A DNA stretch of 64,000 nucleotides from Steinernema hermaphroditum (taxonomy: Eukaryota; Nematoda; Chromadorea; Rhabditida; Steinernematidae), in assembly GCA_030435675.1 (NCBI GenBank), contig CM059623.1, positions 3,250,012-3,314,011 on the forward strand, given 5' to 3'. Positions 1-11,644 of this stretch are shown in pieces. Position numbers and translations under genes: made by a program. Position 1 is the stretch's first letter. Every line of letters starts with the position of its first letter. The notes beneath the pieces are model-generated. The model had not been told where the DNA came from and searched no databases. It saw only the letters and a list, made by a program, of their open reading frames with translations.

Positions 1-477
1 GCGCAGTTTATAAATTGAGTTCGACGAGCTGTCGAACTTGCCCTCAAGTGATCACCGACTGATGACGCAGTTTTGCAAACAAAACTGCAATCCTCGATGA
101 AACACGGACAGGAAACGCTTTCGTGCACGGCAATGTGTGACAGCAAACCGAGTACACTGTTCTGCCTAAACTCTTTCCTGCACTTCTGACACTAAATTCA
201 CATTCGGTTTATGTAGATAAAGCTGATGTAAACGTTATACCTGCCAAATCTCCATCTCTTTTGGAGAAGAGTCCTTGGCGCTCGATGTATCCTTTGCCAA
301 GGAGGCGCTCGATGTATCGTTTGCTAGGGAGGCGCTCAATGTATCCGTTGCCAGGGAGGCGCTCGATGTGTCTAAAACAGAGTTGCATAAACATCTGGCA
401 CTATAATCAACACAATGTCTTATAGACATCATTCTGTAAAAGTATCGGGTGCCATTTTATGATACCGATGACGCCCT

Positions 478-919
478 CTACTGGCTGTGCTTACCCATAG
501 GTCTTTCCCGGCAAGAAAGCGGTTCGCAAGACTCCACATTCTCGTTGATCTCGGACGATGTCTCTACGAGTGGCTCTGGGACGTCATGCTCAACTGAAAA
601 TTGCACGTACTTTCTGCCCATGTGCTCAAAAGCAGATACCTTGTTCACTGGTAACATCTTCCGTGGTGGCCTGACGCGTTCCTAACAGAGCGCGGACGGA
701 CTCGCTGATTTCATTTGAGCGACAACGGAATTCGGTCGTCAATTGCGTAGCTGACTCGTCGAGATCGTGCAATAACTTCATCCTGAAGTGCTTGGCAGAA
801 TCCTGAATAATCGCGGGAACAGGCTCGCCACGGAGTGTGCCCCGGTCAGCCACTTCCCCGAGCAACTCTAGCTCTTCGGCTCCGTAAAAACTGTCGTTTC
901 GCAAATCTTTTCGGGCCAT
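478..919 (-). CDS. Small 'EELE-family' protein, two exons, 131 aa
   Basis: Exons 919-640 and 593-478 (minus strand); the 46-nt intron has GTATCT and TTTTCAG borders and phase 1 is kept. The N-terminal third carries a motif of the type YxxEELExLxEVAxRGTxxGxxxPxIxxDSAxHFR, shared with two genes at the opposite end of the window (61568 and 62260). The tail is acidic and probably disordered. I do not recognise the family beyond this. In one paralogue the motif precedes C2H2 zinc fingers, so a nuclear or DNA-associated role is a guess only. The stop at 478 is reached by reading through a possible donor (G|GTAAGC, about 487); splicing there would end the protein almost at once. Downstream bases 235-432 encode a degenerate tandem repeat (DTSSASLA-type) in another frame that I cannot join. 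Confidence 0.6.
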
Positions 920-1373
920 TTCAGCGAGCGTCTAAAAATAATTGTGCCTTAAACGAGCTTCCAAGATACGTGTGAGCGAAGCGAAGAATGAAAAAAAATA
1001 GACATAGTAAAACTCGGTGGGTTTCAACGACTCGGAAAATCGCAAAGGTCTGGTCAAACTCGGCGAAATATTAACCAGGAACGGATTATGCTAACCCGAA
1101 TCACCAGATCCGTTTTTTTTTCGTCGCGGAACAATCGCCCGCCAATGGAAAAGTTTCTCCAAAACTACGAGAGTCCGGGTCCCGTCCCGATTCACCTATA
1201 TCGTACCTCGAAAGAGCGAGCGAGGGGAATCCGCATTTTCGTTGTGGCATTTTGAAAAATGCGCTGGCATGTGCGCTCTCTGTTCAGCCTGTATAATATC
1301 GCGCTTACTCTCTGCTACCCCTTTCGCGTTGTTATATTTATTTTAACCGCTACTCTTGCAGGTTATCTTCGCG

Positions 1374-2183
1374 ATGCATCCCTTAAACGAACTCTCGGGC
1401 ACACCAACCAGAGTGATGGCATCAATGCAGCCAAGGTTTGCCAACACCACCCACCTTCCTTCACAGGTACGTTCCAAGCCTTTTCTGTTCGACTCGCTGA
1501 TTACGATTCTTTAGTACATGCCGGCGATGACTCCGTTCGCCCAAAGCTTCTGCTATGAGCCGATGTCAATGCGCCAACCGATGGCCACGATGCAGGCGCC
1601 CGTGCCATTCGCGAAAAGCTTTCACCACCTCCGACAAGGACCGCGCGGAATGGAGCACTTCGATTCTAACTTTGGAAGATCATTCTACGGCGACTCCTTC
1701 ATGAACTCCCGTTCTCACGGATTTGGAGCTCCACAAGCGCCGTTCGGCATGAGCTACCAGCTCGTCCCTGTACCAGCCGAATATCAACAGCCTCAAATCT
1801 GCTGCGCAAACTGTCAATCCCCTATGGACAACCCGTGCTGCATACCTCAATTTCCAGTTCAGCACCATATGATGCCCCAAGTGAACCCGATGCCTTTGTT
1901 CTCCCAGAGTGTTTCGTTTCCGCGCCATCCAGTGGCAGCGCAACCTCCGCAGAATTGCCGAAGCGCTTGCTGTGACGACCATCGCCTTAACAGGCAAGCG
2001 CCGAGCGCAACGAATGAGCAGCCGGCGCCGGCCAAGGCAAAGAAGACCAGTGCGCCAAGAACGATGAGTGAGGGGTATAGGGCCCTACACCGACAAGAAG
2101 AAGCTTTCAGTGAAGAGCAAGTGGACGGAAGCGAACGCCTTGAAGATAGTTGTGGGAACGGACGAGAATGGATACGTCATTGA
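1374..2183 (+). CDS. Met/Pro/Gln-rich protein of unknown function, 253 aa
   Basis: Exons 1374-1466 and 1515-2183, joined in phase 0 over a 48-nt intron (GTACGT...TTTAG). The ATG lies 13 nt after a TTGCAG acceptor at 1361, as expected for a trans-spliced start. The protein has no signal peptide or membrane segment. It repeats short F-A-x-S-F blocks, is rich in Met, Pro and Gln, and has clustered Cys pairs near the middle (CCANCQ, NPCC, ACCDD). The C-terminal 40 residues are uncertain: from about 2070 a different frame looks more protein-like (KLSVKSKW, then LKIVVGTDENGYVIDT) and could be reached by a 31-nt intron (GTGCGC...TATAG, about 2050-2080). Family not recognised. Confidence 0.6.
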
Positions 2184-2529
2184 TACATGTAAGGAGTTGT
2201 TTGTTTATCTTGTGTATTTATGTATGTCGTACTGTAAATAGATTCTGTCTGCGTGCTTGGTGTTCTATTGTTGTACGACGGGGGTTGAGTTTAGCTGCTG
2301 AGCATGTACTGAGCTGTGCGCTAAACTGTTGGGTACGTTATCCTCTAGCTTATTGTCACCTTATTGACCGTGTTATTCCTCCCAAGATGCCATGGAAATC
2401 AAATACGGCCAAAATATTAACTCTCCAGAGTATGGGATGTTTTGAGTTGCCAGATAAATAATTTACGCAAACACAATAACCCTTATATATAAGATCAGCC
2501 ATAATAATATTCATAAAATCCAATTAAAA

Positions 2530-5528
2530 TTAGTTGAGGGAAGACTCGAACTTCAGGTCCATGAATTCGTAGGTTTTCCTGAGATCTTCGCAATCTTCTT
2601 GGTGGCGACAGCAGCAGAAAACGTTCTGGTCCCTCGCGTCCCAAACGCAGAAGTGCACTTTCCCTGGATTAGTCATTAGTTTGTGTTCGCACATGAATGC
2701 TTCATCGGATAGCGAATTTCCCTGGTAGAGACAACCTTTCTTATTGAACCCTTGTCTGTGAACAGATCGCTGCATGTAACAGCCAATAGCTGGGAACAAT
2801 CTGTCGTCGGGATCACATACGTCTGCGACATCGGCATCGTTTATGCATTTCTACACGAGGTTGATGCATATATACCATGATAGTTGTTAGCTTACCATGT
2901 GAACGCTCTCCTCCGGTTCATATTCAAGAAGGGTCTTAGTGGTGTGATATTTCACCAGTTGCCCCCAAAGGTTTGGACCATTGCAAAGGTGATCAAGGCA
3001 GCAACACATCGAAGAATTCAATCTTGGATTGTAATAGCAGCGTGTGTCAGAACCGGTACAGTTCGCGTCGAAATCTTGTGCGAGTGCCAAGGCCCGGTTA
3101 TAGATATACTGTCCAGCTTCGATCATCAAACCTAGATAAATCGATACAGTTTGATTACCTAAATACAAACACACCGTCATCAACGCTTTCACGAAGCTTC
3201 AAGTAGCACCTGAGTGATAAGCGATTCGTCTTATTTTGCCTTTCCGAAACCCTCACGGTAGTATCATTCTCTTTATATTCGTAGCATGATATATAGTTCT
3301 GAAACAGAGACTGTGACTGCTTAAGACCGAAGCTCGCCGACTTACGTCGTATGCATTATACAACTGAGGAAGACTCATCTTATCATCGCATCGGTCTCCT
3401 TTACCGATGCAAGAACACATCAAGACAGTCCAAGGGACTGCGTGCACATAATATTTGACGTATTCGTTGATGTGTGCATTCTCGCCATTATGCTGACATA
3501 TGCTCATGAAGTCGGAAGCATTAATTGTCAAGCGTATATCGGCCAGTGCGCACAAATACCCATCCAACACGCTGTATCGCACATATCTGTCATGAGTCCA
3601 GAAAACATTTCCACCTGAAAAGAAAATTTTGTTCACTTCACACAAAGCATAGCAACAAATGACTCACCATCAATAGCGGCAATCTCCCTCTCAGTAGTTG
3701 GATCATAAGTACGAATGCACACACTTGGTGTAGCTGGATATTTGTGCACATCCGCCATATTAAATGCCTCTGAGGAATGCTGCCATGCGTGCACAATTTC
3801 AGAAAACGGATGCTCCACAGCTGGCCGAGTACAGTGAGGTTGCACATTTGGTACGTCCGTATCGAAGTTCATACCGAAGAAGTCCTAACAGATCACTGAA
3901 TTATCGCAACCAGTGGAAACGGATCCTTACCTTTGCCTTCACCATATGATTACAAAATTCTCCTCTGCAACAACATTCTGCGGACATCTTATCCTTGAGT
4001 TTTCTAAATTCTTGTTCGCCCTTGAACGGGCAGACGTATGACTGACTTTTGTCGTAGATTGTACGACATTCCATTTGATCGCTAGCAGCGCAATCGGCTT
4101 TGCTCGCTGTTGCCGTCTGGGAAATTGACGTGACACTGCCAGAAAACGTATAATCGACGGAAGTTGTACAGACCTAAAGTTGTACAACCTAACATTCATA
4201 TCACTTTATGATGCGGCCTACCTCACTAAAGTCGCTATTTAAGAAGCTCACTTCTTTCTCATCGATCATCCAATCCACGTGCTCCTCAAAGACTCGATGG
4301 TTGGAGACAGATCCACTGCTAGCATTCACGGTGACCCAATGTTTGTTGAAAACTGCGCATAATTGTTTTTTAGACGAACTTCCAACACCCAAAGCCTTAG
4401 CCAGTTGTTCATTAATTTTCAAATCAGTACCATAAAAGCAGCACGTGACGTCGTAAGCATGGAAACTAACTCGTTTGAGGCATTTCCCATCACCAATACC
4501 AAACTCGTCGCCCTGAAACATCTCTGGTCATGAGCATTTTGAAACTTAATCTCACCACGCTGGATCCGCCCTGATGAAAACCGAATTTGCAAAACTGACG
4601 AGGATAGATGTGTTCCCCCTGTGTTCTTCGTTTATAAAGTTCAACAGAAGGTCGATTAATGACCATTTCCCTGTTAGCGTCGAAATGGAAAGCGCAAGCT
4701 TCTATACCAGGTTCGATCGGTGCCTGAAAGGCAGGGAATGTTTTGAGTGAGTGACATAAACGCAATCATACATAAATACCGTCCATGGTTTTGCAGTTGG
4801 CCTGTTTCATTTCCCTCATATAGTATAATATGACGCTCCGTTCGGTGTAATTGAAAGCGCCTGTGTAACAACTGAACTGGTCTTTACTGAGATCAACGGG
4901 AGCGCAGTTGATGAAACTTGTTAATATGTAGATCTTGAGCATCCAATTTTCCTGAAAGTGAATCTGTATAAAAACATAAGTCGGCAAGCTTTACAGTGTC
5001 CGGATCCAAAGTCGAACAACTACAGTTATCACAACTATGTGCTAAGTAGAAAACGTCATGCGCATGCGACGTGTTCTCATTTAGCTGCACAATCCAGACA
5101 CCACTGCCAGATGTTCTTTTGACAGGCGAGCTGTCGACGAGCGTCCTATAGTAGTCCCGGTAACTCCCTTTGCATCGACTATTGTCCATAAATTGCAGAG
5201 TGTGGACATCCATCATGTACAAGCATAAATCTACGTGTTCGACGAACCCTGAACTGCAATTCTCATACGGACGCAACGTGGTATCTGCTGAAAACGATAA
5301 CCTAACCTATCTGCTGTACGTAAAAGACCGACCTTTGTCCATTACCGCTAGAGAGCCGAGCAGATTGAAGTCGTCGATGTCATGTTGCACAGAGTTCTCT
5401 TGGAACGAGGCTGAGTTCATCTGAGCATTTGCTGAAATGCGGAAATTAGACAGAGCGTCAAAAGTCGGCGTACCTATTAGCAGGAACAGTACGATCTGTA
5501 GCGCATAGAGAGAGCCGCGACCGACCAT
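2530..5528 (-). CDS. Secreted multi-domain Cys-rich protein with six tandem repeats, 845 aa
   Basis: Eleven exons on the minus strand: 5528-5333, 5287-4995, 4951-4772, 4723-4556, 4512-4222, 4173-3931, 3884-3668, 3614-3346, 3298-3175, 3131-2896, 2850-2530. All introns are 43-53 nt and all phases agree. The start MVGRGSLYAL is followed by a hydrophobic signal-peptide core. The mature protein consists of about six repeats of roughly 130 residues. Each ends in a Cys cluster followed by an acidic/Asn residue: CDNCSC, VTCCFYGTD, ECCCRGEFCN, MCSCIGKGDRCDD, MCCCLDHLCN, FCCCRHQEDCED. This CCxxxxCN style recalls nematode ET modules and Ly6/activin-receptor folds; that link is inference. No membrane anchor is seen after the last repeat, so it is probably extracellular. 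Some exon borders fall between repeats, consistent with growth by exon duplication. Confidence 0.8.
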
Positions 5529-6326
5529 TCCGGAGGGTGACTTCAATCGAAATGGGAACCGAGTAACGCATCCCCTGCAAAGTGAGACAGTGAGAGGACA
5601 GCCAGACAGAGGAACACCAATAACTACCACGACGGATAGATGTCTACAAACCGCTATGAGGTAAAAACTGCGACGGGGAAAAACGGCGCGGCGCGTCCGT
5701 CTTCCGGCGCGTTTCCTCGTCTCCTCCGCGTTTTTTTCATATAATCCTACAAACAACATAGTGTAAAATGCTCGTCACGCCACTGCAAAGGACAGATCTA
5801 ATCTATGGCCATGGCCATCAATTCATGGTCATTCAAACAACTAGGTAGAAAAATGCCGGCGGAATGGCCATGTCCACGCCGCAACCACTGAACCGCAACC
5901 ATTCATTTCGCTAGCACTTCTACCTAGTTGGTTGAACGGCCATCAATTAAACCAGTCCCACTGCAAGCACGATCTTCATCTTGAAACCCCCTCACCCTTG
6001 AACCCCCAGGACACAATAGCGCGGTCCAACCAGATCTCCGAAAGGAGACCTCTCGCAATAGAAAGAGCTTCGTTAGTAACATCATTTACTTGCTCATGTA
6101 AACACAAAAAATACAATAAAGGTCAGAAGGTTTCCGTTTGGTATGGCTTCAACATCTAAGCGTTTGCACGCGTCGACTCCAGGTTTTTCCCGCGGTATCC
6201 CATCATCTTCGAAATGCGGCGCCAATCATACTGCATGGCGGGCTCGCAATCACCTGCACCTTCAACTTGAATCATGAACTTCTTGCTGAAACAGAATTTT
6301 CACGAAAAGCCAGAGTTAACAAAGTC
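5529..6326. other. Intergenic spacer between the Cys-rich gene and the Argonaute gene
   Basis: About 800 bases without a supportable gene. It holds the start side of the Cys-rich gene and the 3' end of the Argonaute gene. The one clear structure is the imperfect palindrome at 5805-5948, listed separately. Confidence 0.6.
5805..5948. repeat. Imperfect palindrome, MITE-like
   Basis: The left arm contains CAACTAGGTAGAA and the right arm its complement TTCTACCTAGTTGG; flanking bases (aattcatggtcattcaa versus ttgaacggccatcaatt) continue the match with mismatches over about 35 bases. The centre is not palindromic. A small MITE relic or a hairpin is likely; no coding content. Confidence 0.45.
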
Positions 6327-9300
6327 TTACAGCAGAGGTGTGCCATCTGGATTTTTCAGCGATTCCATCGATCTGAAGAAAGCCAACACATTGTCATGGC
6401 CGCGCTTGGCCCACTCGTCTGCTTGGTACACGGGCTCAGGAATTGAAATGGGGGAGTTCACGATCTGGTGTTCGAAGCAGAGACTCATAAGGAAGGACTG
6501 AATCTCATCCATATTCATCTGCAGTTCGTTGTACAGGACAGTGTAGCATGGCATTTTGGCGGTGCCCTGTAAAACTGAATCATCACAACTGGCAAGAAGA
6601 GACAGGTTACCTTGATGGCTTTGTGTGCTTGCATGAAGAATTCTGTCAGGTCTGCACGCACAACAGTTTCGTCAACAACGGTGAGAGGCATTGGATTGTC
6701 AACTCCGTTTTGGGTCTCAGCAAAGAATCTTTTCTGATGGCGCTTCGTCGTAGTTACGAGCAGGAACTTCGGTTTGTAGCCTTTCTTGTAAGCTTCGGCT
6801 CCGTTCTTGATCGCATCGAACTCGTGATTGAGGACCATGGACAGTTGTCCTTCGCTGACACCGTCACGAACAATCACAATTCTGGCCGGCAATGACTTTC
6901 TGTTCTTCTCGTACACGCTCAGCATCCACTTGATGCGTTCTTCCAAAATATCCACTCGTTCTTGACGCGGTTCGCAGAACTCGTAGTCGCCAATGAACGC
7001 GTCAGGGTGCTGAGCTCCGTTGAAGGAGAAGCCTACGACACTTGGAGTGGAGGGAGCAATACCGAGGCGGCGTTCGTGAGGCGGCTGAGGCTCGGGATGC
7101 GACACATCATAACCAACGACCATGACATCTCCCTTGCCCAGGTACAAGTTCTTCCTAAAAGCACTTGTAGAAAATTCCATTTAAAAGTGAACAATCATAC
7201 GCGTGATCTCCAGGTTGCACGGCGTAGTTAAGTCCGAAGTTCTTGCAGTTTATCTTATTGCAGATGTTCTCAACCGTGAGTTTCTTTCGCGGCTCTAGAC
7301 AGTCCAACACTGTTTGAGCTTTCAGGTGTTGCGTAAGAACTTGATGCTTTGCTTCGTACATCTTCAGCAACGAATGGGAGTCATCGCTTCTGTCCGCAAA
7401 GAGCAAAAAAGCGGATGGCATTTTCTTCTCCTTCATGGATTTCGAGATGCCTCCCATGAAGCTGTCGAGCTGAGCAACACTCAACTGCTGACAATCAGGC
7501 GTACCGACGGTCATTCCTTTCCGTTTCATAGCGTCGCTCAAAATCTTCACGAATTGCCTATAATAAAGCCATAATAAATAGGGTTATTTGTGAATGAGAT
7601 CCGCACCTCACGGCGCCACCGTCTATTCCATCGTATACCATGTACCACTTGGGGATCTTAGCCGGGTGAATGTACTGTCCGCCCATCCAGTTGCCCTAAA
7701 ATCGCACCGTACAACAATTGCGAGAATTTATAGTATACCTTCACGTCATTGTACTGCGTTGCGTTGTTATATCCGTATATTATGCGCGGTGCAGCTCGAC
7801 GATGCCCTGTGACTTTCATTGGAGTCGCGTCCACTGTGACTCCAAAGGAAGCCAGATACGCGTTTCGACAGGACGGGGCCAACTTCAAGCCTTCCAAGTT
7901 CTTCAGGATTTCACGGTAGCGTACATGGGGTCTACAGGCGCAGTCCTAAACACCAATATTGTAAACGCTTTGTAACGTTCTTCCCGCTTACGTTGATCGT
8001 GGCCGCCATCTGTTGCGGGGTCTGTTTTGAGATCGGCACACGCTGACCACGACACACACCCAGCACCTCTATCGGGAAGTACGAGGGACCGCGTGGTCCT
8101 TGCACCACGACCGCCGGCCAGTTGGGGTACAGGATGCGCACACCGCTCTGCTTGTGGTAATCCAGGACGCTGATTCGCCGCGAGCCGATCTCGAACGTCA
8201 GCTCTGACAAGGGCTCTCTGCTGACTGTGGAAATAACGAAGTCATTGTCCGGGTGCTTCAGGTGGTACACCCGCAGGTCTATAACAGACAAAATACAAAC
8301 AGCACATAGCAAGACGACAACCTTTCAAGTACTTCAGGATCGCAAGACGATCCCGGTCATTGAGGCGTTCCTTGTTTCCAGGCCTATTGGGAGCGAGATT
8401 CAGAAGATCTTGCACGTTCCCGACGAGATTATTTGGGTTTGAGTCATCAAAGAACGTGGACTTTTTTGCTGCAACGATAAAGATATGAGAACAAAATCAA
8501 AACGGGGACGCGCATACAGTCCAAAACGAGGGCGGCTACAAGCGAACCCTTCGTGCCTTCAACGATACGGGCACCTTTGCTGATACCGGAAATGAGGTTT
8601 CTGGCCTCACGCAGCTTCTTCTTCAAACCGATTTTGCCATCGGTGTTGTCGTAGAGATTGCCATAGAATATCATGTACGAATTCCTAAACAGACATTTTC
8701 CTTACAAACGTATAGGAGCTATCACCAACATGTTAATGGCGTCCTGATTCGTTAAAATTTCGTAAAACTGGCGCAATGTGTGATCCTGACCGAGTGGATC
8801 GTCCGTCTCAATTGCGTTCTTCAGATCATCGATGAAGAATTTATGATTTGTCGATACCGGACTAATGTTCACAATGTAGAAACCCTTCGAAAGGCGCGAG
8901 TGGGTTTTGAACCTTTGGGGAAGTTGCTTCCCTTCGAGTTTGATTTGTGCACACTGAAACAACAGAACCCTCATCTTGGAAATGCAAACACGACCATACT
9001 AGGTGTTCGTTCAGCTTTGCGCTGCTGAACAGCGTTTTGCTGTTGTCGTAGATGAAAGCCGTGTGCTCAGCGGCGAACACAGCGACGTCGTAGGCCGCAT
9101 TCATCAGGGCCAAACACCGGCGCTGACGTTCCAAGATGGCGGCGCTGAAACAAAAGCAATTAGTATTTGAACATACAAGGCCTGAACTTACTCATCACGT
9201 GCACCCTTGCACATGTCGCGCGTTTTCTCCCCGTCCTTTGTGAGTAAATGATGCGTCATAGACACATCATATCGGTACACTTCCTTGTGCTTGAATTTCA

Positions 9301-9376
9301 ATAAGAAATGATTGCTTGTGAGTTGCATGTGGTTTCCCGCTGCCTTCGTGAGCTTTGGTGCAACTTGGTAGCTCAT
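6327..9376 (-). CDS. Argonaute protein (nematode WAGO-like), 863 aa
   Basis: Eleven exons, minus strand: 9376-9192, 9144-9000, 8953-8730, 8684-8518, 8468-8322, 8278-7992, 7945-7739, 7695-7607, 7557-7201, 7154-6611, 6566-6327. The ATG is 4 nt after a TTTCTAG acceptor. The PAZ domain covers about residues 270-390 ([15 protein letters not shown]), MID about 450-600, PIWI about 600-860. The slicer tetrad appears intact: Asp in GYDVSHP (~619), Glu in EPRQE (~668), Asp in RDGVSEGQ (~700), and His in WAKRGH (~841, alignment less sure). The C-terminal signature ([30 protein letters not shown]) resembles the worm-specific clade more than ALG-1-type miRNA Argonautes. It should bind small RNAs through MID/PAZ and may cleave targets. 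The exon 3/4 junction is the least certain (donor AT|GTTGG at 8730 chosen because other donors give introns of 21-25 nt or break phase). The N-terminal region is short for the family. Confidence 0.9.
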
Positions 9377-11644
9377 TGTTCTAGAAATGATATCGTTAAA
9401 CGCTTATCGCAAGGTAATAAAACTTGCCTAGTATATTACTCAGAGAAGAAGTCTCCTTGCGCAAATGCTAATTAGCCGTTTTAAGGCAAGTTTGGTACAG
9501 GGTAATATTACCTGAAATGCAAAAATATGCGCTCAATGAACAATAAGAAGGTCGCGATAAGATACATCGCGACAGATCAAATGAAACGCAATATCGCAGC
9601 TCTTGGCGTAGCTCTGTTCCCAGTGTACATACTTAAATCCGCAGTCCTTAATCAGGCTGCCACGGAAATCATATACGGTTGCCTGCGGCAGTAAGAACCA
9701 AAAGAATTTGCAAACGTGACGCGAAGAATGTAAGCAAAGCGGACAAGCTGACAGATGCAACCTGCAGTCATTTGAAACATAACGACCGCTCGCCACAACG
9801 CACAACAACAAAATGAGAGCAGCCAAACGAGCGGGCAGCGCACAAAATGAAACGAGCGGCCTACGAGCGGACGTCTCTCGCTCGCCTGCGTATCATTCGA
9901 TCAGTTCATCGCCACAGGAGTCAGCTTCATGGGAATAGCGCCCGTGGACAGAACCGCTCCTGAGCGAAGCAACCAAAAGACTGAAATTTATATCGGTTGA
10001 TCGGTTCATCACAGACGTCTGGTTTCACATGAATTTTGCGGAAAATCTGCACTTTTGCGTGTCTCACTTCTGCAGATGTGAATCGGGGAGCGATCGCTTC
10101 TTCATTTCTCAATCGGATATTTGTCGAAGCGGTCGAACTTTTGTCACATGGCGTTTCGTCCGCCACCGTCACCGTCGCTGCTGTCAATCGCATCGTGACC
10201 TTTTTTTGCGGTAACGTCCGTCATGACGGTCGTCAAATCACGCGACGGTGACGGAAGTTTTCCCAAATGGATCCCATGTTCAAGTCCAAAACCTCGAATT
10301 TCATCAATCTATACGCAATTCTCAGAATTTCCTCATCAGGATTTAGGGCTGATATTGGACTTTAGGGAATTTTTTATAAAAGTGTATTTAAATAGCATAA
10401 ATCTGTGTTCTATTGTCAGTAGGCGAAGGTTATTCCCATGTTTCATTCCCGACGATGTTTAGTCTCCGAAATATCCGATAATTGAACGGCGGTGCCTGGA
10501 GCGAGAGGTTTGTGTGAATATATTCCGGCTTTAGTCGCTCTACTTCCTCAGTGGTTATGTTTGGAAAATCGAAAAACCACTTCGGATCGGTTATAATTGG
10601 TGAGTTGTTTGTGTTTTATGAAACGGAGTGTTTTGTGAAACGTCTTTCCCTTTCGGCGTTTTCCCGCCTGTGATCAAGAACCTATTGTGAGTGGGAACGC
10701 GCGTTTGCACTGTTAGGTTTTCTCGCGTAGGTTAGATAGCTCTCTATTATGTGTCCATATGTGTTCGTGTGATGAGAAAACCTGTGATCTTTAAGTGCAC
10801 GACCACAAGATGTATTGTTCTTCGCCATATGTCACTTGCCTCTCGCTCTGTGGATTTCTAAAAGCTTACGGCTTCTTCGCTTTTAAAATAGCAAACGTGA
10901 GAATTGCTGGAGTTCTCTTTATAATAAGAATTTATCATATTAGTGCTGAATCTAATTAGAAATAAGTTTGATTATGATTACATTCCTGAACTAATCCAAT
11001 CTCGCATTTTAGAGATTATCAGCAAAAATGGGATCTAATAAGTTGTGAATCGCAGTTGGCAGTTAGCGTCCCAAGGCGACCGTTCCGCAGGTGGTATGCA
11101 GACAAAAGAGACCGGTTTGCAGATTCTGTCTAGACTGCAGACGATTGTCTAGAAGGACCAAACAGTTTTTGTAGACGATAGACAGTATTCTGCAGAGTTG
11201 GAGAGAAAAATGGTCGTCGACATCCGGTTGCAACGATAAGGATGGTCCTTAAGTTGATATTTGATCACTTGAGAATCGCCAGATGTGTGCTCGGTGAGAA
11301 AGGATTACCCTTTTGGACCTTCCTAGAGAGTCCAGGCGACGAGTTTTGCAGGAATAATACACTCAAATAGTCCTAATAATGTGCCAAATCTGTGGGAACC
11401 AAGTTTTGAGATACGTCGTATCAAAGTCAAGAAACCATTTCCTGCATATTTATCGCAACCACTTCTCGTCCCAATCAAATTTGTCGACCAAAATGGCTGC
11501 CGTTCATCGATTTCCCGAGCAGCCACTTGATGCCATTATGCATGCACTCGTGAGCGCTGTGGGAATCTGATGTTCATCTGCAAAATATTGCCCATGATCA
11601 GGCCCAATGTTCAGTAGTTTCTCCATAAAAGTGACCTTTCAGAT
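9377..11644. other. Large intergenic region upstream of the Argonaute and chemoreceptor genes
   Basis: About 2.3 kb with no ORF that I can support and no recognised RNA gene. It is a divergent promoter region between the minus-strand Argonaute start and the plus-strand receptor start at 11645. Base composition becomes AT-rich after 10300. CTTTCAG at 11635-11641, just before the receptor ATG, is a likely trans-splice acceptor. Confidence 0.5.

Noticed and set aside
626..685. Plus-strand ORF at 449-685 as a gene
   Set aside because: It overlaps the minus-strand EELE gene, whose frame is supported by paralogues and splice signals.
3253..3645. Separate small genes for each ORF between 2.5 and 5.5 kb
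   Set aside because: Consistent 43-53-nt introns with matching phases link them into one multi-exon gene.
9533..9826. Minus-strand ORF with hydrophobic start as a secreted protein
   Set aside because: Cys-rich composition is irregular, a second overlapping frame is equally open, and no splice or polyadenylation signals support it.
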